DNA from: Catenibacterium mitsuokai
Lineage (GTDB): Bacteria; Bacillota_I; Bacilli_A; Erysipelotrichales; Coprobacillaceae
Direction: 5' to 3'
DNA: 64,000 nucleotides
Assembly (NCBI RefSeq): GCF_025148785.1
Contig: NZ_CP102271.1
Span: 1,087,569-1,151,568, forward strand
The position numbers and the translations under genes were made by a program. The notes under the pieces were generated by a model. It made no database searches. It was not told the origin of the DNA and saw only the letters and a program-made list of their open reading frames with translations. Positions 17,380 through 25,850 of the stretch are shown here, one piece after another. The first letter of the stretch is position 1, and each line of letters opens with the position of its first letter.

Positions 17380-18129
17380 ATGAAGTTAATATTTTGTGAT
17401 ATGGATGGTTCATTACTAAACCGTCGTTCTAAAATCTCATCACGAACACTAGAGGCACTTATTAAACTAGAAGAGAAGGGAATAGGCGTTATTCTCTCGA
17501 GTGGTCGTCATATTAATAGTTTAAAGAAATATGGTGATATGCTTCATTTTGAAAAATATCCAATGAGTGGCTATTCATGCAATAATGGACAAGCTTATCA
17601 TGATCATCTAGGAGAGAATGTATTTGAACACGAACGCTTAAACTATGATGATTACTTAAAAGTAAGAAGATATGCAAAAGCACATCACTATGGCTTTATT
17701 GTCTATATCAATAATAAAAGAGTGATGTTCCACTATAATGAATCTTTGCTTGTTCGATTACTACATTTGCATAAACCGATACATGGAGATGCAATATTTG
17801 ATAAATTTGTCTTTTATGGACGTCCATCCTTTGACGTTGAGGGACTTGATTATACATGTTCTTTAGTTGATCCTTATTGGCTTGAAATAGGACCAAAAGG
17901 TGTAGATAAAGGAACAATGTTGGAGAGAATTGCACGTTTTCACCATATTGATTTAAAGGATACCATCGCTTTTGGAAATGGTGAAAATGATCTTCCTATG
18001 CTTATTAAGGCAGGAACAGGTGTCGCAATGGGTAATGCACTTGAACATGTGAAAGAATATTCTAATGCAGTATGTGATGATTGTGATCATGATGGAATAG
18101 GTAAATATCTGGAGGACTTACTATTATGA
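17380..18129 (+). CDS. HAD-superfamily phosphatase, Cof/YidA type
   Basis: 249 residues. Motif I FCDMDGSLL with nucleophile Asp and DxD near residue 7-9, motif II SSGRH, motif III Lys near GPKGVDKGTML, motif IV GNGENDLPML. The type II cap lies in the middle. Acts on sugar phosphates or flavin/nucleotide phosphates in relatives. ATG 17380 chosen for GGAGG 7 nt upstream rather than the upstream ATT/ATG. Its last codons overlap the AraC gene (ATGA), so the two are co-transcribed. Confidence 0.9.
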   Translation: MKLIFCDMDGSLLNRRSKISSRTLEALIKLEEKGIGVILSSGRHINSLKKYGDMLHFEKYPMSGYSCNNGQAYHDHLGENVFEHERLNYDDYLKVRRYAKAHHYGFIVYINNKRVMFHYNESLLVRLLHLHKPIHGDAIFDKFVFYGRPSFDVEGLDYTCSLVDPYWLEIGPKGVDKGTMLERIARFHHIDLKDTIAFGNGENDLPMLIKAGTGVAMGNALEHVKEYSNAVCDDCDHDGIGKYLEDLLL

Positions 18130-19136
18130 TGAATATGTCGGACTATTATGATTTTTCAGGGCAGAAGTTTGGATATCCTCTCTCTTTAAGTATCAACAGC
18201 TTTGAACGTCATATCTTCTCTAGACAAAAGAGTCTAGAACTCTCTTATGTCTTGCAGGGAGAATACCAGATAGTGACAGAGAAGTTTACTTCTAAACTAT
18301 CAAAAGGTGAACTTTTGATGATTGCACCCGGAGATATTCATTTGATTACGCATAAAAAAGATGGAGTAATTCTTACAATACATATAGATTTTGATCGTAT
18401 GACTTCCGCAATGAGTGGGAATAGCACTGAAGCTTTTTCTACGATGATTGTTACAAATCAGGCTTATGATCAATTAAAAAATAAGATATCAGGGATTCTT
18501 AAACTTATTCGACAGGAAAACTATAACCTCTATACTCTTAATGCTTATATGATGGACATCCTCTCTATTGCTTCTCAGGTTTCTTTCTCTATGTCTTCTC
18601 TCCCTTTACAGGATGAAGCCCATAAGAACTATATGCAGGCTATTTTATATATCGATTCTCACTACAATGATAACTTAACTTTAGGTGATGTGGCAGATAC
18701 ACTTTCATTCAGTTTAAGTTATACATCTAAATTATTTAAGAAGTTTACTGGTATTACTTTTGTCAAGTATTTAAATAGTGTACGTATTCGTGCTTCTTTA
18801 GAAGATTTACTAGAAGGAATAAAGAATATATCAGAAATATCGGATGAATGCGGTATGCCTAATTCTAAAGCCTATACAGAAGCGTTTAAAGAAATCTATG
18901 GTATATCACCGAGTAATTATAGAAAACGTTTTAAGAAGAATTTTGCACCTACAGAAGAAAGAGAAATGAATCTCGATAACTTTGATGAAATATTAGAAGA
19001 TTTCATTAATGAAGAAGAAACTATCTACGAAGATGAGAAATGCAAGATCACTTTAAACGCAGAACATATTAAGCTGGAAACAGAAGAAGAAATAAAAATA
19101 TCCCAAAAAGGTAAGCGCATACAAATTGTTTTATAA
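18126..19136 (+). CDS. AraC-family regulator with acidic C-terminal tail
   Basis: 336 residues. N-terminal cupin-like sensor (LSKGELLMIAPGDIHLITH), then a double HTH: IDSHYNDNLTLGDVADTLSFS followed by the KYLNSVRIRASLEDL and ISEISDECGMPNSKAYTEAF region, ending GISPSNYRKRFKK near residue 277. About 60 extra residues follow that are strongly acidic (DNFDEILEDFINEEE…) and do not belong to the usual AraC core. Translationally coupled to the HAD gene and directly upstream of the OYE-type reductase, which it may regulate. Confidence 0.88.
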   Translation: MMNMSDYYDFSGQKFGYPLSLSINSFERHIFSRQKSLELSYVLQGEYQIVTEKFTSKLSKGELLMIAPGDIHLITHKKDGVILTIHIDFDRMTSAMSGNSTEAFSTMIVTNQAYDQLKNKISGILKLIRQENYNLYTLNAYMMDILSIASQVSFSMSSLPLQDEAHKNYMQAILYIDSHYNDNLTLGDVADTLSFSLSYTSKLFKKFTGITFVKYLNSVRIRASLEDLLEGIKNISEISDECGMPNSKAYTEAFKEIYGISPSNYRKRFKKNFAPTEEREMNLDNFDEILEDFINEEETIYEDEKCKITLNAEHIKLETEEEIKISQKGKRIQIVL

Positions 19137-19138
19137 CA

Positions 19139-19195
19139 GTCATATATTGTCTTCTTTCTATATTAAGAAGGCAAAATATGACTGTTTTTATATAA
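19139..19195 (+). terminator. Terminator of HAD-araC operon
   Basis: Long imperfect stem: AGTCATAT…CTTCTT pairs with AAGAAG…ATATGACT, followed by TTTTT. Confidence 0.75.
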
Positions 19196-19257
19196 AAGCA
19201 TGATTTTTTATTCACAAGAGGAGTGATATAATGTGGACGAAAGAGAGGAAAATACAA

Positions 19258-21198
19258 ATGAAGGAATTTTCACATTTATTTTCACCTATTAAAGTTGGTG
19301 AAACAGTTATAAAAAACAGAGTTTTTATGCCTCCTATCAGTACAAACTTAGCTGATAAGGGTTATGTTACTGATGCATTAGTGGCTCATTATGCAGCTCG
19401 TGCAAAGGGTGGTGTTGGATTAATCGTTACTGAAGTAACTACAGTCGAACCAACATATATCTATTTACCTGGAGATATGTCTATTCATGATGATAGCTTT
19501 ATTCCTGGATGGAAAAAATTAACTGAAGCAGTACATCAGTATGATTGTAAGATTCTACCACAGTTATTCCACCCAGCTTATATGGCTTTCCCAATTCCTG
19601 GTACACCAAGATTAATTGCACCAAGTAATGTAGGACCATATTATGCAAAAGAAGCACCACGTTCAGTCACTAAAGAAGAATTAAAGGTTATTATTAAACA
19701 GTTTGGTGAAGCAGCTTTAAGAGTTAAAACTGCAGGTGCTGACGGTGTTGAAATCCATGCAGCTCATGCTCATGGTTTATTAGGTGGTTTCTTATCTCCT
19801 TTATATAATAAGAGAACAGATGAATACGGAGGAGATATCTCTTGTAGATTAAGACTTACTTTAGAAGTTATTGAAGAAGTACGTAAAATGTGTGGTAAGG
19901 ACTTTATTATTGATGTACGTATTTCTGGTGATGAATATACTGATGGTGGTTTAAACATCAATGATATGATTTATGTATCTAAAAAATTAGAAGCAGCAGG
20001 TGTAGATATGCTTCATGTTTCTGGTGGTACAACTATCGCAAGAGGAAGTTCTATTCCAGCACCAGGGACTAAGATGGGTTCACATGCATTATTAAGTGAA
20101 GAAATTAAGAAGCATGTATCTATTCCAGTGGCAACAGTTGGACGTATTACTGAACCTTGGATTGCAGATGAACTCATTGCGAATGATAAAGCAGATATCT
20201 GTATGATGGGACGTGCTAACTTATGTGATGCAGAATTCGTTAATAAAGCAATGAATGGTCATGTAGAAGATATTAGACCATGTATTGGATGCTTACGCTG
20301 CTTAACAGGTATTATGTTTGGTAAACGTGTATCTTGTACAATCAATCCTTCATTAGAAATTGAAAACGAAGATACGATTACAGAAGCAGAAAACAAGAAG
20401 AATATTCTTGTGATTGGTAGTGGGCCAGCAGGTATGGAAGCAGCATTTGTAGCTCATAAGAGAGGTCATCATGTTGTATTATGCGAAAAGGATGATAAGT
20501 TAGGTGGAGAAATGAACTTAGCTGCAGTACCTATCGCAAAACAGGATCTAACATTAGTTATCAAGTATATGGCTCATAAACTTGAAGGTGTTGATGTAAG
20601 ATTAAATACAGAAGTGACTTTAGATATGTTACAGAATGAATTCAAGGATTATGAAGTCATTGCAGGTACTGGTGCTTCTCCAATCGTTATTAATCCATTT
20701 ACTCAGTTCAAATCATGGATGACTGCAGATGATGTATTAGCTGGTAAACAGTTCCCAGGTCGTAAGATCGTTATTATTGGTGGTGGATCAGTAGGTTGTG
20801 AAACAGCTGATTACTTAGCACCATTAATCAATGACTTATTCCCTAGAAATAGAGATGTCACAGTACTTGAAATGGCCAATGGTGTCATGATGAATGAATC
20901 TGGACCGGGCAGAAGCTTACTTGTAAGAAGAATGATGGAAAAAGGTATCAAGATTATTACAAGTGCTAAGGTAGAATCAGTAACTGAAACTGAAATCAAC
21001 TATACACTTGAAGGCGTGACTCATACAATCAAGGATGCAGATACACTTATCTTTGCAGCAGGTTATAAGAAGAACCCAGCTGTAGAAGAAATGTTGAAGG
21101 AAAGTGGTCTTAACTACCATATGATTGGTGATGCCCATGAAATTGGTAATATCAAGACAGCTATTACTGAAGCATATAATCTAACTAAAGACTTATAA
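19258..21198 (+). CDS. NADH:flavin oxidoreductase / 2-enoate reductase-type (OYE + FAD/NAD domains)
   Basis: 646 residues. N-terminal FMN TIM barrel (FSHLFSPIKVGETVIKNRVF; VEIHAAHAHGLLGGFLSP; DVRISGDEY), Cys cluster CIGCLRCLTG…VSCTINP for a 4Fe-4S centre, then an FAD domain (ILVIGSGPAGMEAAFVA) and an NAD domain (KIVIIGGGSVGCETADYL). Typical of 2,4-dienoyl-CoA/2-enoate reductases, including bile-acid and xenobiotic reductases of gut anaerobes; substrate not determinable. ATG 19258 preferred because relatives start close to 'HLFSPI' and GAGAGGA lies 8 nt upstream. ATG 19231 is an alternative, but it overlaps a TATAAT-like -10 (19227-19232). Confidence 0.9.
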   Translation: MKEFSHLFSPIKVGETVIKNRVFMPPISTNLADKGYVTDALVAHYAARAKGGVGLIVTEVTTVEPTYIYLPGDMSIHDDSFIPGWKKLTEAVHQYDCKILPQLFHPAYMAFPIPGTPRLIAPSNVGPYYAKEAPRSVTKEELKVIIKQFGEAALRVKTAGADGVEIHAAHAHGLLGGFLSPLYNKRTDEYGGDISCRLRLTLEVIEEVRKMCGKDFIIDVRISGDEYTDGGLNINDMIYVSKKLEAAGVDMLHVSGGTTIARGSSIPAPGTKMGSHALLSEEIKKHVSIPVATVGRITEPWIADELIANDKADICMMGRANLCDAEFVNKAMNGHVEDIRPCIGCLRCLTGIMFGKRVSCTINPSLEIENEDTITEAENKKNILVIGSGPAGMEAAFVAHKRGHHVVLCEKDDKLGGEMNLAAVPIAKQDLTLVIKYMAHKLEGVDVRLNTEVTLDMLQNEFKDYEVIAGTGASPIVINPFTQFKSWMTADDVLAGKQFPGRKIVIIGGGSVGCETADYLAPLINDLFPRNRDVTVLEMANGVMMNESGPGRSLLVRRMMEKGIKIITSAKVESVTETEINYTLEGVTHTIKDADTLIFAAGYKKNPAVEEMLKESGLNYHMIGDAHEIGNIKTAITEAYNLTKDL

Positions 21199-21203
21199 AA
21201 TAA

Positions 21204-21236
21204 AGGGCCCTCTCAAAAATGAGAGGGTTTTATTAT
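21204..21236 (+). terminator. Terminator between OYE gene and tetR
   Basis: CCCTCTCA/TGAGAGGG perfect stem with A-rich loop and following TTTTATT. Shared by convergent genes. Confidence 0.82.
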
Positions 21237-21751
21237 TTGTGATATACAAATGTTTTAATGATTGTCTGTAGTTCTTGTTTTGATTCTTTCTTATCCCCAT
21301 TGAGCCATCCCATCATGATATAGAGGAGGGGTGTTAAGAAAGAAATCATGAAATACTTAAAGTATTTCTCAATAAATGGATTATCAAATTCACGAAGAGA
21401 GACTTCTTCTAGAAAACGCTGCTTCTCCTGTGATAAAAAATCCTGGTAGTACCACTTATCTAATGTAATGAAGATAGTTGCATGCGCTTCATAGACATCA
21501 ATTACTTTCATAATAAAATCATCAGACTCTATATACTGCTTGTTTTCTATTTTATCTAGATAAGTATACTTAAATAGATTAAAATAGATTTCTTTTAATA
21601 TCTCATCTTTGGAATGATAATAAAGATAAAATGATTGTCTAGAAAGACAGGCATTTTGACATATCTTTCCTACTGTGAGATCTTCATAATCACTCTCCTT
21701 CAATAATTCCACAGTGCTTTCATAAAGTTTCTTCTTCGCTTCTTTTTTCAT
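21233..21751 (-). CDS. TetR/AcrR-family transcriptional regulator
   Basis: 172 residues. HTH LTVGKICQNACLSRQSFYLYYHSKDE near residues 24-49, then a helical C-terminal domain ending with a hydrophobic segment (ISFLTPLLYIMMGWLNG). Convergent with the OYE-type reductase and may control it. Effector unknown. Confidence 0.87.
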   Translation of the reverse strand: MKKEAKKKLYESTVELLKESDYEDLTVGKICQNACLSRQSFYLYYHSKDEILKEIYFNLFKYTYLDKIENKQYIESDDFIMKVIDVYEAHATIFITLDKWYYQDFLSQEKQRFLEEVSLREFDNPFIEKYFKYFMISFLTPLLYIMMGWLNGDKKESKQELQTIIKTFVYHK

Positions 21752-21794
21752 ATCGTGATCCGCCTTTAATTCAATTTTACCTCATTTTAAGGCA

Positions 21795-21832
21795 ATAAAA
21801 AAGCATCAACTCTTTTGAAGTTGAAACTTTTC
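21795..21832 (-). terminator. Terminator of the 94-residue protein gene
   Basis: Minus strand TCAACTTC-AAAAGA-GTTGA hairpin followed by a T run. Lies about 25 nt downstream of the stop at 21856. Confidence 0.7.
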
Positions 21833-21855
21833 ACTCTATATGTCATATTTTACAT

Positions 21856-22140
21856 TTATTTGTTTTGAAAAGCTCTGTTATCTATCTCTATCACATTCCA
21901 AAACAAAGCATATCCATCTTTACCGCCACTATTAGCCCAGGCACTTTCCTTATGGATTTCACCACGAGGACTCCAGTCATACTCATCCTCAACACATGAT
22001 TCTATATCAATATTCATAGAATCAAATGTCTTAGAAGCACTCTCATACAATGCCTTCACTGCTTCAACGTGTGTTTGAAATAGTCCTTCTACTTCAATGT
22101 TTTCTCCATTTTCCATGTCACCATAAATGACTGCATACAT
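21856..22140 (-). CDS. Hypothetical protein, 94 residues
   Basis: Not recognised. Acidic (MENGENIEVEGLF; IESCVEDEYDW), no membrane segment or signal peptide, Trp-containing C-terminal half (SAWANSGGKDGYALFWNVIEI). A good RBS (GAAAGGTG) precedes ATG, and a terminator follows, so it is probably a real monocistronic gene. Divergent from the fructose PTS gene at 22290. Confidence 0.65.
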   Translation of the reverse strand: MYAVIYGDMENGENIEVEGLFQTHVEAVKALYESASKTFDSMNIDIESCVEDEYDWSPRGEIHKESAWANSGGKDGYALFWNVIEIDNRAFQNK

Positions 22141-22289
22141 AGTAACACCTTCTTTCTTTTCTTATTATAATCTTATTTCTATGAAGTGTTAAATGATAAG
22201 AAAAATAATTTCTTATAAACATAATATTACCGTACTTATTTACATAAAATTATGATAGAATGCATGTATATCATAACTAGGAGAAGAAT

Positions 22290-24155
22290 ATGAAAATAAC
22301 AGATTTGATGAGTAAAGAAGCCATTAAGATTCATGGTCATGCCTCTAACAAGATGGATGCAATTGATCAAATGGTGTCTTTAATGAATAAACAGGGCAAT
22401 GTCTCTGATAAAGAAGCATATAAAGAAGCAGTTATAGAAAGAGAAAATCTTTCTACTACAGGTATGGTGGATGGTATTGCGATTCCTCATGCAAGAACAA
22501 CTGCGATTACTCGAGCAGGTATTGCCGCTATGACTTTGCCTGAGGGTGTAGATTATCAATCTATGGATGGTCAGCCTACAACTCTTATTTTCTTGATTGG
22601 AGCACCAGATAATGGCGATAATGTACATTTACAGGTATTAAGTGAACTCTCTACATTACTCATGGATCATGATTTCTGTGAAGATTTAAAGAATGCGGGA
22701 ACGCCTGAAGAATTCTTATCTATTATTGATTTAGCGCAAAGTGCTAAACATGAAACAGAAGCAGTCAAACACCCTGAAGTCTTAGCAGTCACTGCTTGTC
22801 CAACAGGAATTGCTCATACATATATGGCTGCAGAAGCATTAGAAAAAAAGGCTAAGGAAATGGGTGTATCTATTAAGGTAGAAACACAAGGTTCAGTAGG
22901 GGTTAAGAATGAACTCACTCAAGAAGATATAGAACACGCAAAGGGTGTTATTATTGCAGCTGATAAGAATATCTCTTTAAATCGTTTTAATGGCTTACCA
23001 CTCTATAGTTGTCCTGTTGCAAGAGGGATTGATGAACCTGAAAAACTTATTCAGATTATTCTAGATGAACAAGCACCTATCTATAAAGGTGAAGAAGTAA
23101 AGGTAGAGAATAACCAGGAAAAGGGATGGCATATTCCTTATAAACATTTAATGAATGGTTTTTCTCATGCTTTACCTATTCTAGTTGCAGCAGGATTTAT
23201 GAGTGTACTTGCAACTAAACTTACATTTAATACACAATTTGCGAATATACTGAATGTCTTTGGAAACATTCTTTACTTACTTGTATTACCTGTATTATCA
23301 GGCTATATTGCGATGAGTATTGCAGATCGTCCAGCTTTAGGACCTGGACTTGCATGTGGTTATATTGCCTATAGTGGTTTTACTTTAGCCTGGTTAAATA
23401 ACCCTTATACAACTTTGAGTACATCAGGCTTCTTAGGGGCTATAGTAGGGGGCTTTATTGCAGGATACCTTGTACTTGCGATTGAGAAACTCTGTACTAA
23501 GATTCCAGATATGTTTGAGGGTATTAAACCAGTCTTACTATATCCGGTATTAGGCGTATTATCATCAGGTATTGTGATGACAGTACTTAATACATATATA
23601 GTAATTGGTCATTCATTTATTATGGAACGTGTGAATAACCTACCACTTATTTCATTAGTTATTATTGGGGCATCACTTGGTGCGATGATGTCTATTGATA
23701 TGGGTGGTCCTGTTAATAAATTTGCTTATTTATTTGCGAATGCTTTAGTTTTCACTAGAGCGAATAATGCGGCTATTATCATGGCTTCTGTTATGGGTGC
23801 TGGTATGATTCCACCTCTTGCGATTGGCTTCTCTACACTTGTATTTAAAGAAAAGTGGACTAAAGAAGAAAGAGGTACTACTTTAAAGAACATTATTATG
23901 GGCTTATCATTTGTATCAGAAGGGGCTATTCCTTTTATGAAGAAGGATCAAAAACATGTCTTACCTGCATGTATCCTAGGTTCACTTATTACCGGTGGAT
24001 TATCTGCTTACTTTAAGTGTGGAGTGATGGCACCTCATGGTGGTATCTGGATTATCTATTTGATGTCTAATCCACTCAAGTATGTCTTAGCACTCCTTGC
24101 TGGTGCAATTGTATCAGGTCTTATTATTACATTTACACACAAGTCTGAGTCATAA
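22290..24155 (+). CDS. PTS fructose-family EIIABC
   Basis: 621 residues, three fused domains. EIIA (1-150) with phospho-His in GIAIPHART. EIIB (~168-265) with phospho-Cys in AVTACPTGIAHTYMAAEAL. EIIC (~285-615) with about nine helices and the MSIDMGGPVNKFAYLF motif. RBS CTAGGAG precedes ATG 22290. Close paralogue of fruA (47212-49113), but it lacks an adjacent 1-phosphofructokinase, so its sugar may be fructose, mannose or another hexose. Monocistronic with its own terminator. Confidence 0.93.
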   Translation: MKITDLMSKEAIKIHGHASNKMDAIDQMVSLMNKQGNVSDKEAYKEAVIERENLSTTGMVDGIAIPHARTTAITRAGIAAMTLPEGVDYQSMDGQPTTLIFLIGAPDNGDNVHLQVLSELSTLLMDHDFCEDLKNAGTPEEFLSIIDLAQSAKHETEAVKHPEVLAVTACPTGIAHTYMAAEALEKKAKEMGVSIKVETQGSVGVKNELTQEDIEHAKGVIIAADKNISLNRFNGLPLYSCPVARGIDEPEKLIQIILDEQAPIYKGEEVKVENNQEKGWHIPYKHLMNGFSHALPILVAAGFMSVLATKLTFNTQFANILNVFGNILYLLVLPVLSGYIAMSIADRPALGPGLACGYIAYSGFTLAWLNNPYTTLSTSGFLGAIVGGFIAGYLVLAIEKLCTKIPDMFEGIKPVLLYPVLGVLSSGIVMTVLNTYIVIGHSFIMERVNNLPLISLVIIGASLGAMMSIDMGGPVNKFAYLFANALVFTRANNAAIIMASVMGAGMIPPLAIGFSTLVFKEKWTKEERGTTLKNIIMGLSFVSEGAIPFMKKDQKHVLPACILGSLITGGLSAYFKCGVMAPHGGIWIIYLMSNPLKYVLALLAGAIVSGLIITFTHKSES

Positions 24156-24170
24156 CTCAGGCTTTTTTTA
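24141..24170 (+). terminator. Terminator of fructose-family PTS gene
   Basis: AGTCTGAGT-CATA-ACTCAGGCT stem overlapping the stop codon, then TTTTTTT. Confidence 0.85.
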
Positions 24171-24173
24171 TGT

Positions 24174-24237
24174 AAAAAAAAGGAGACTTGGCACCTCCCG
24201 CAATTGCAGGCTTCACGAGTATCTGCAATCTAATCGT
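24174..24237 (-). ncRNA. Abi-associated small RNA, copy 2 (downstream of abi)
   Basis: Minus-strand RNA of ~64 nt homologous to the copy at 25393-25459. It has the same helix GATTGCAG/CTGCAATT, a near-identical loop ATACTCGTGAAGC, and a G-rich terminator hairpin GGGAGGTGCC…TCTCC followed by eight T. The -10 TATATT (24244-24249) is at the same distance as in copy 1, and a -35-like CTGATA is 17 bp upstream. The change CTGCGAT to CTGCAAT between copies keeps pairing with ATTGCAG (G-U to A-U), which supports the helix. No credible ORF. Confidence 0.75.
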
Positions 24238-24313
24238 AGAACTAATATAATCTAGATAGATCAAAATATCAGTTGTGGATGATATAAAATTATGCTGTTT
24301 TAGACGACTATGA

Positions 24314-25252
24314 TTATATTTTGCGGAATTTTGTGATATGTTTCCAGTTAGATGGAAATCCCATATATTCATAAAGTTGCTCTAGTTTTAAGTTTGAATT
24401 CTTCTTTTCGTATTGATTGAAAATATGAATCAGATGCTTTTTGAATACTAAAAAATCAGCTTGTGGTAGTAGATAGCGAAAGGTAATAACTACACAAAAC
24501 AAATCATTTTTTCCATATATATATTTTGAGCCACTTTTTGGTATGTTTAATCTTTTGTGTATCAATGTGTCAGGAATATCAATATACGTGCGATAAGAAA
24601 AAAGTCTTTCGTTGTGAGCGCAAACGTTTCGATAGAGTGTTAATACTTTTAAATAACTAATCATTTCATTTTTCTTGAGATTTCCAAAGTCCTGGCAGAT
24701 GAGTCCTTGCATATTTTGAAGTAGAAATTCAAACATCTTGGATATTTGACCGAAAGTAAGAGCATTACAAGTCACCCACAGCGGGATATTATGATATTTA
24801 TTGCGCTGGTAAACAAGATATTTGTGATTCTTGTTTTTATTAGCTACATTATCTAGTATTTGAATTAGTTTTATAATTCCACGCATATTTTTAGGAATCA
24901 TGTTGTAGTTGTTGGGATTAAGGTATTCTTCTTGACGTTCTCCATGTTTTTGACAGAAGTGGTAAGAAATAGATGAACGTAGTTTTCTTTCTATACGGCA
25001 TAAATACTTGAAGAATAATCCACGTAATTCTTCATCTAATTCATAAAGATTAACTATATCTTCAAAACAAGTATTATTAACGTATTTACGTGTATGAATA
25101 TCAATAAATGGATGTTTGTAACCACCAATTAATCCGTAGTAACTGATATTTTTTAGGGATGTGATTGCATAATTAGTATCTGTAACTATTAAATGTTTTT
25201 CGCTCTTTAAATTTTCAATCTGATTGGTATATGTAATAAATGGTTTTGTCAT
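24314..25252 (-). CDS. Abi_2 (AbiD/AbiF-like) abortive-infection protein
   Basis: 312 residues from ATG 25252 (RBS CGAGG); a GTG two codons earlier is possible. Recognised by N-terminal KPFITYTNQIENLKSEKHLI, YYGLIGGYKHPFID, LYELDEELRGLFFKYLCRIE and the HEPN-type R-x4-H motif RNVCAHNERLF (R208, H213). Abi_2 proteins arrest growth of phage-infected cells and are thought to be HEPN RNases related to the ancestors of Cas13. A copy of a small structured RNA flanks each side of the gene, so RNA control of toxicity is likely. The A/T-rich gap 25253-25392 carries no ORF and presumably the abi promoter. Confidence 0.88.
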   Translation of the reverse strand: MTKPFITYTNQIENLKSEKHLIVTDTNYAITSLKNISYYGLIGGYKHPFIDIHTRKYVNNTCFEDIVNLYELDEELRGLFFKYLCRIERKLRSSISYHFCQKHGERQEEYLNPNNYNMIPKNMRGIIKLIQILDNVANKNKNHKYLVYQRNKYHNIPLWVTCNALTFGQISKMFEFLLQNMQGLICQDFGNLKKNEMISYLKVLTLYRNVCAHNERLFSYRTYIDIPDTLIHKRLNIPKSGSKYIYGKNDLFCVVITFRYLLPQADFLVFKKHLIHIFNQYEKKNSNLKLEQLYEYMGFPSNWKHITKFRKI

Positions 25253-25392
25253 ATGCACCTCGTAAAAATATGTATTATGAGAACTGCTCTAACTTATTTG
25301 ATGTTGGAGTTGAGTATTTAAGATGATGCCTCTATATTAAATATACCTTTTTAATTGGAAAATTACTTTTGTGGAATATACTATTTTTAAGC

Positions 25393-25459
25393 AAAAAAAA
25401 GAGGGGCCTCGGCACCCTCCCCCGATCGCAGGCTTCACAAGTATCTGCAATCTGATCGC
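25393..25459 (-). ncRNA. Abi-associated small RNA, copy 1 (upstream of abi)
   Basis: Minus-strand RNA of ~67 nt. Promoter TTGACA-N17-TATATT (25466-25494) puts the start near 25459. Helix GATTGCAG (25445-25452 on complement) with CTGCGATC (25424-25431), loop ATACTTGTGAAGC, then G-rich hairpin GAGGGTGCCGAGGCCCCTC and eight T. Lies about 140 nt upstream of abi on the same strand. A structured RNA motif upstream of abi genes ('AbiF' motif) is known, and RNA antitoxins have been described for such HEPN proteins; I infer this is one. Confidence 0.8.
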
Positions 25460-25465
25460 AAAATC

Positions 25466-25494
25466 AATATAACCTATTTGTTATAGAATGTCAA
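25466..25494 (-). promoter_or_regulatory. Promoter of Abi-associated RNA copy 1
   Basis: TTGACA (25489-25494, complement), 17-bp spacer, TATATT (25466-25471, complement). Strong near-consensus promoter. Confidence 0.75.
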
Positions 25495-25623
25495 TTGCTG
25501 ATATGAAAAATTCAGAAAACTATAGAAATAATGCAGATAGACACAAGAATAATTTTACATTTTACGTTTCTCGTGGAGGTATTAGTACAAACTTTATATA
25601 ATAAAAGGTAAGAGGTGATTACA

Positions 25624-25841
25624 ATGAAGAAAACAATACAATGTCATAGAATTAATAATAAGATAAGTGGGCTGAAATATATAATCCAGGCAATGATTTC
25701 AAAGTAAACCCATATGATTATGATAATGTAGATGCACTACGTGAAGAATGGAAAGAGAAATATGATCCTTATAGTGAACATAATACTGATGTAGAGGATT
25801 ATGATTCTTTAGAGGAATATCAAGAAGCAATAGAAGATTAA
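25624..25841 (+). pseudogene. Frameshifted short member of acidic repeat-protein family
   Basis: ATG 25624 (RBS AGAGGTGAT, as in the two following paralogues) opens a 27-codon frame (MKKTIQCHRINN…) that stops at 25707. In the +1 frame from about 25658, the family sequence DKWAEIYNPGNDFKVNPYDY, VDALREEWKEKYDPYS and EEYQEAIED runs to TAA at 25841. Three TAA triplets precede that frame, so a ~1-nt indel near 25656-25660 broke the gene. Compared with its ~300-residue neighbours it keeps only the N-terminal repeat and a bit more. Not recognised functionally. Confidence 0.7.
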
Positions 25842-25850
25842 GGTGATACT

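Noticed and set aside
24174-25475. Repeats flanking abi read as CRISPR or as IS ends
   Set aside because: Only two copies, same orientation, 1.2 kb apart, each with promoter, helix and terminator; there are no spacers, cas genes or transposase. They fit small RNA genes better.
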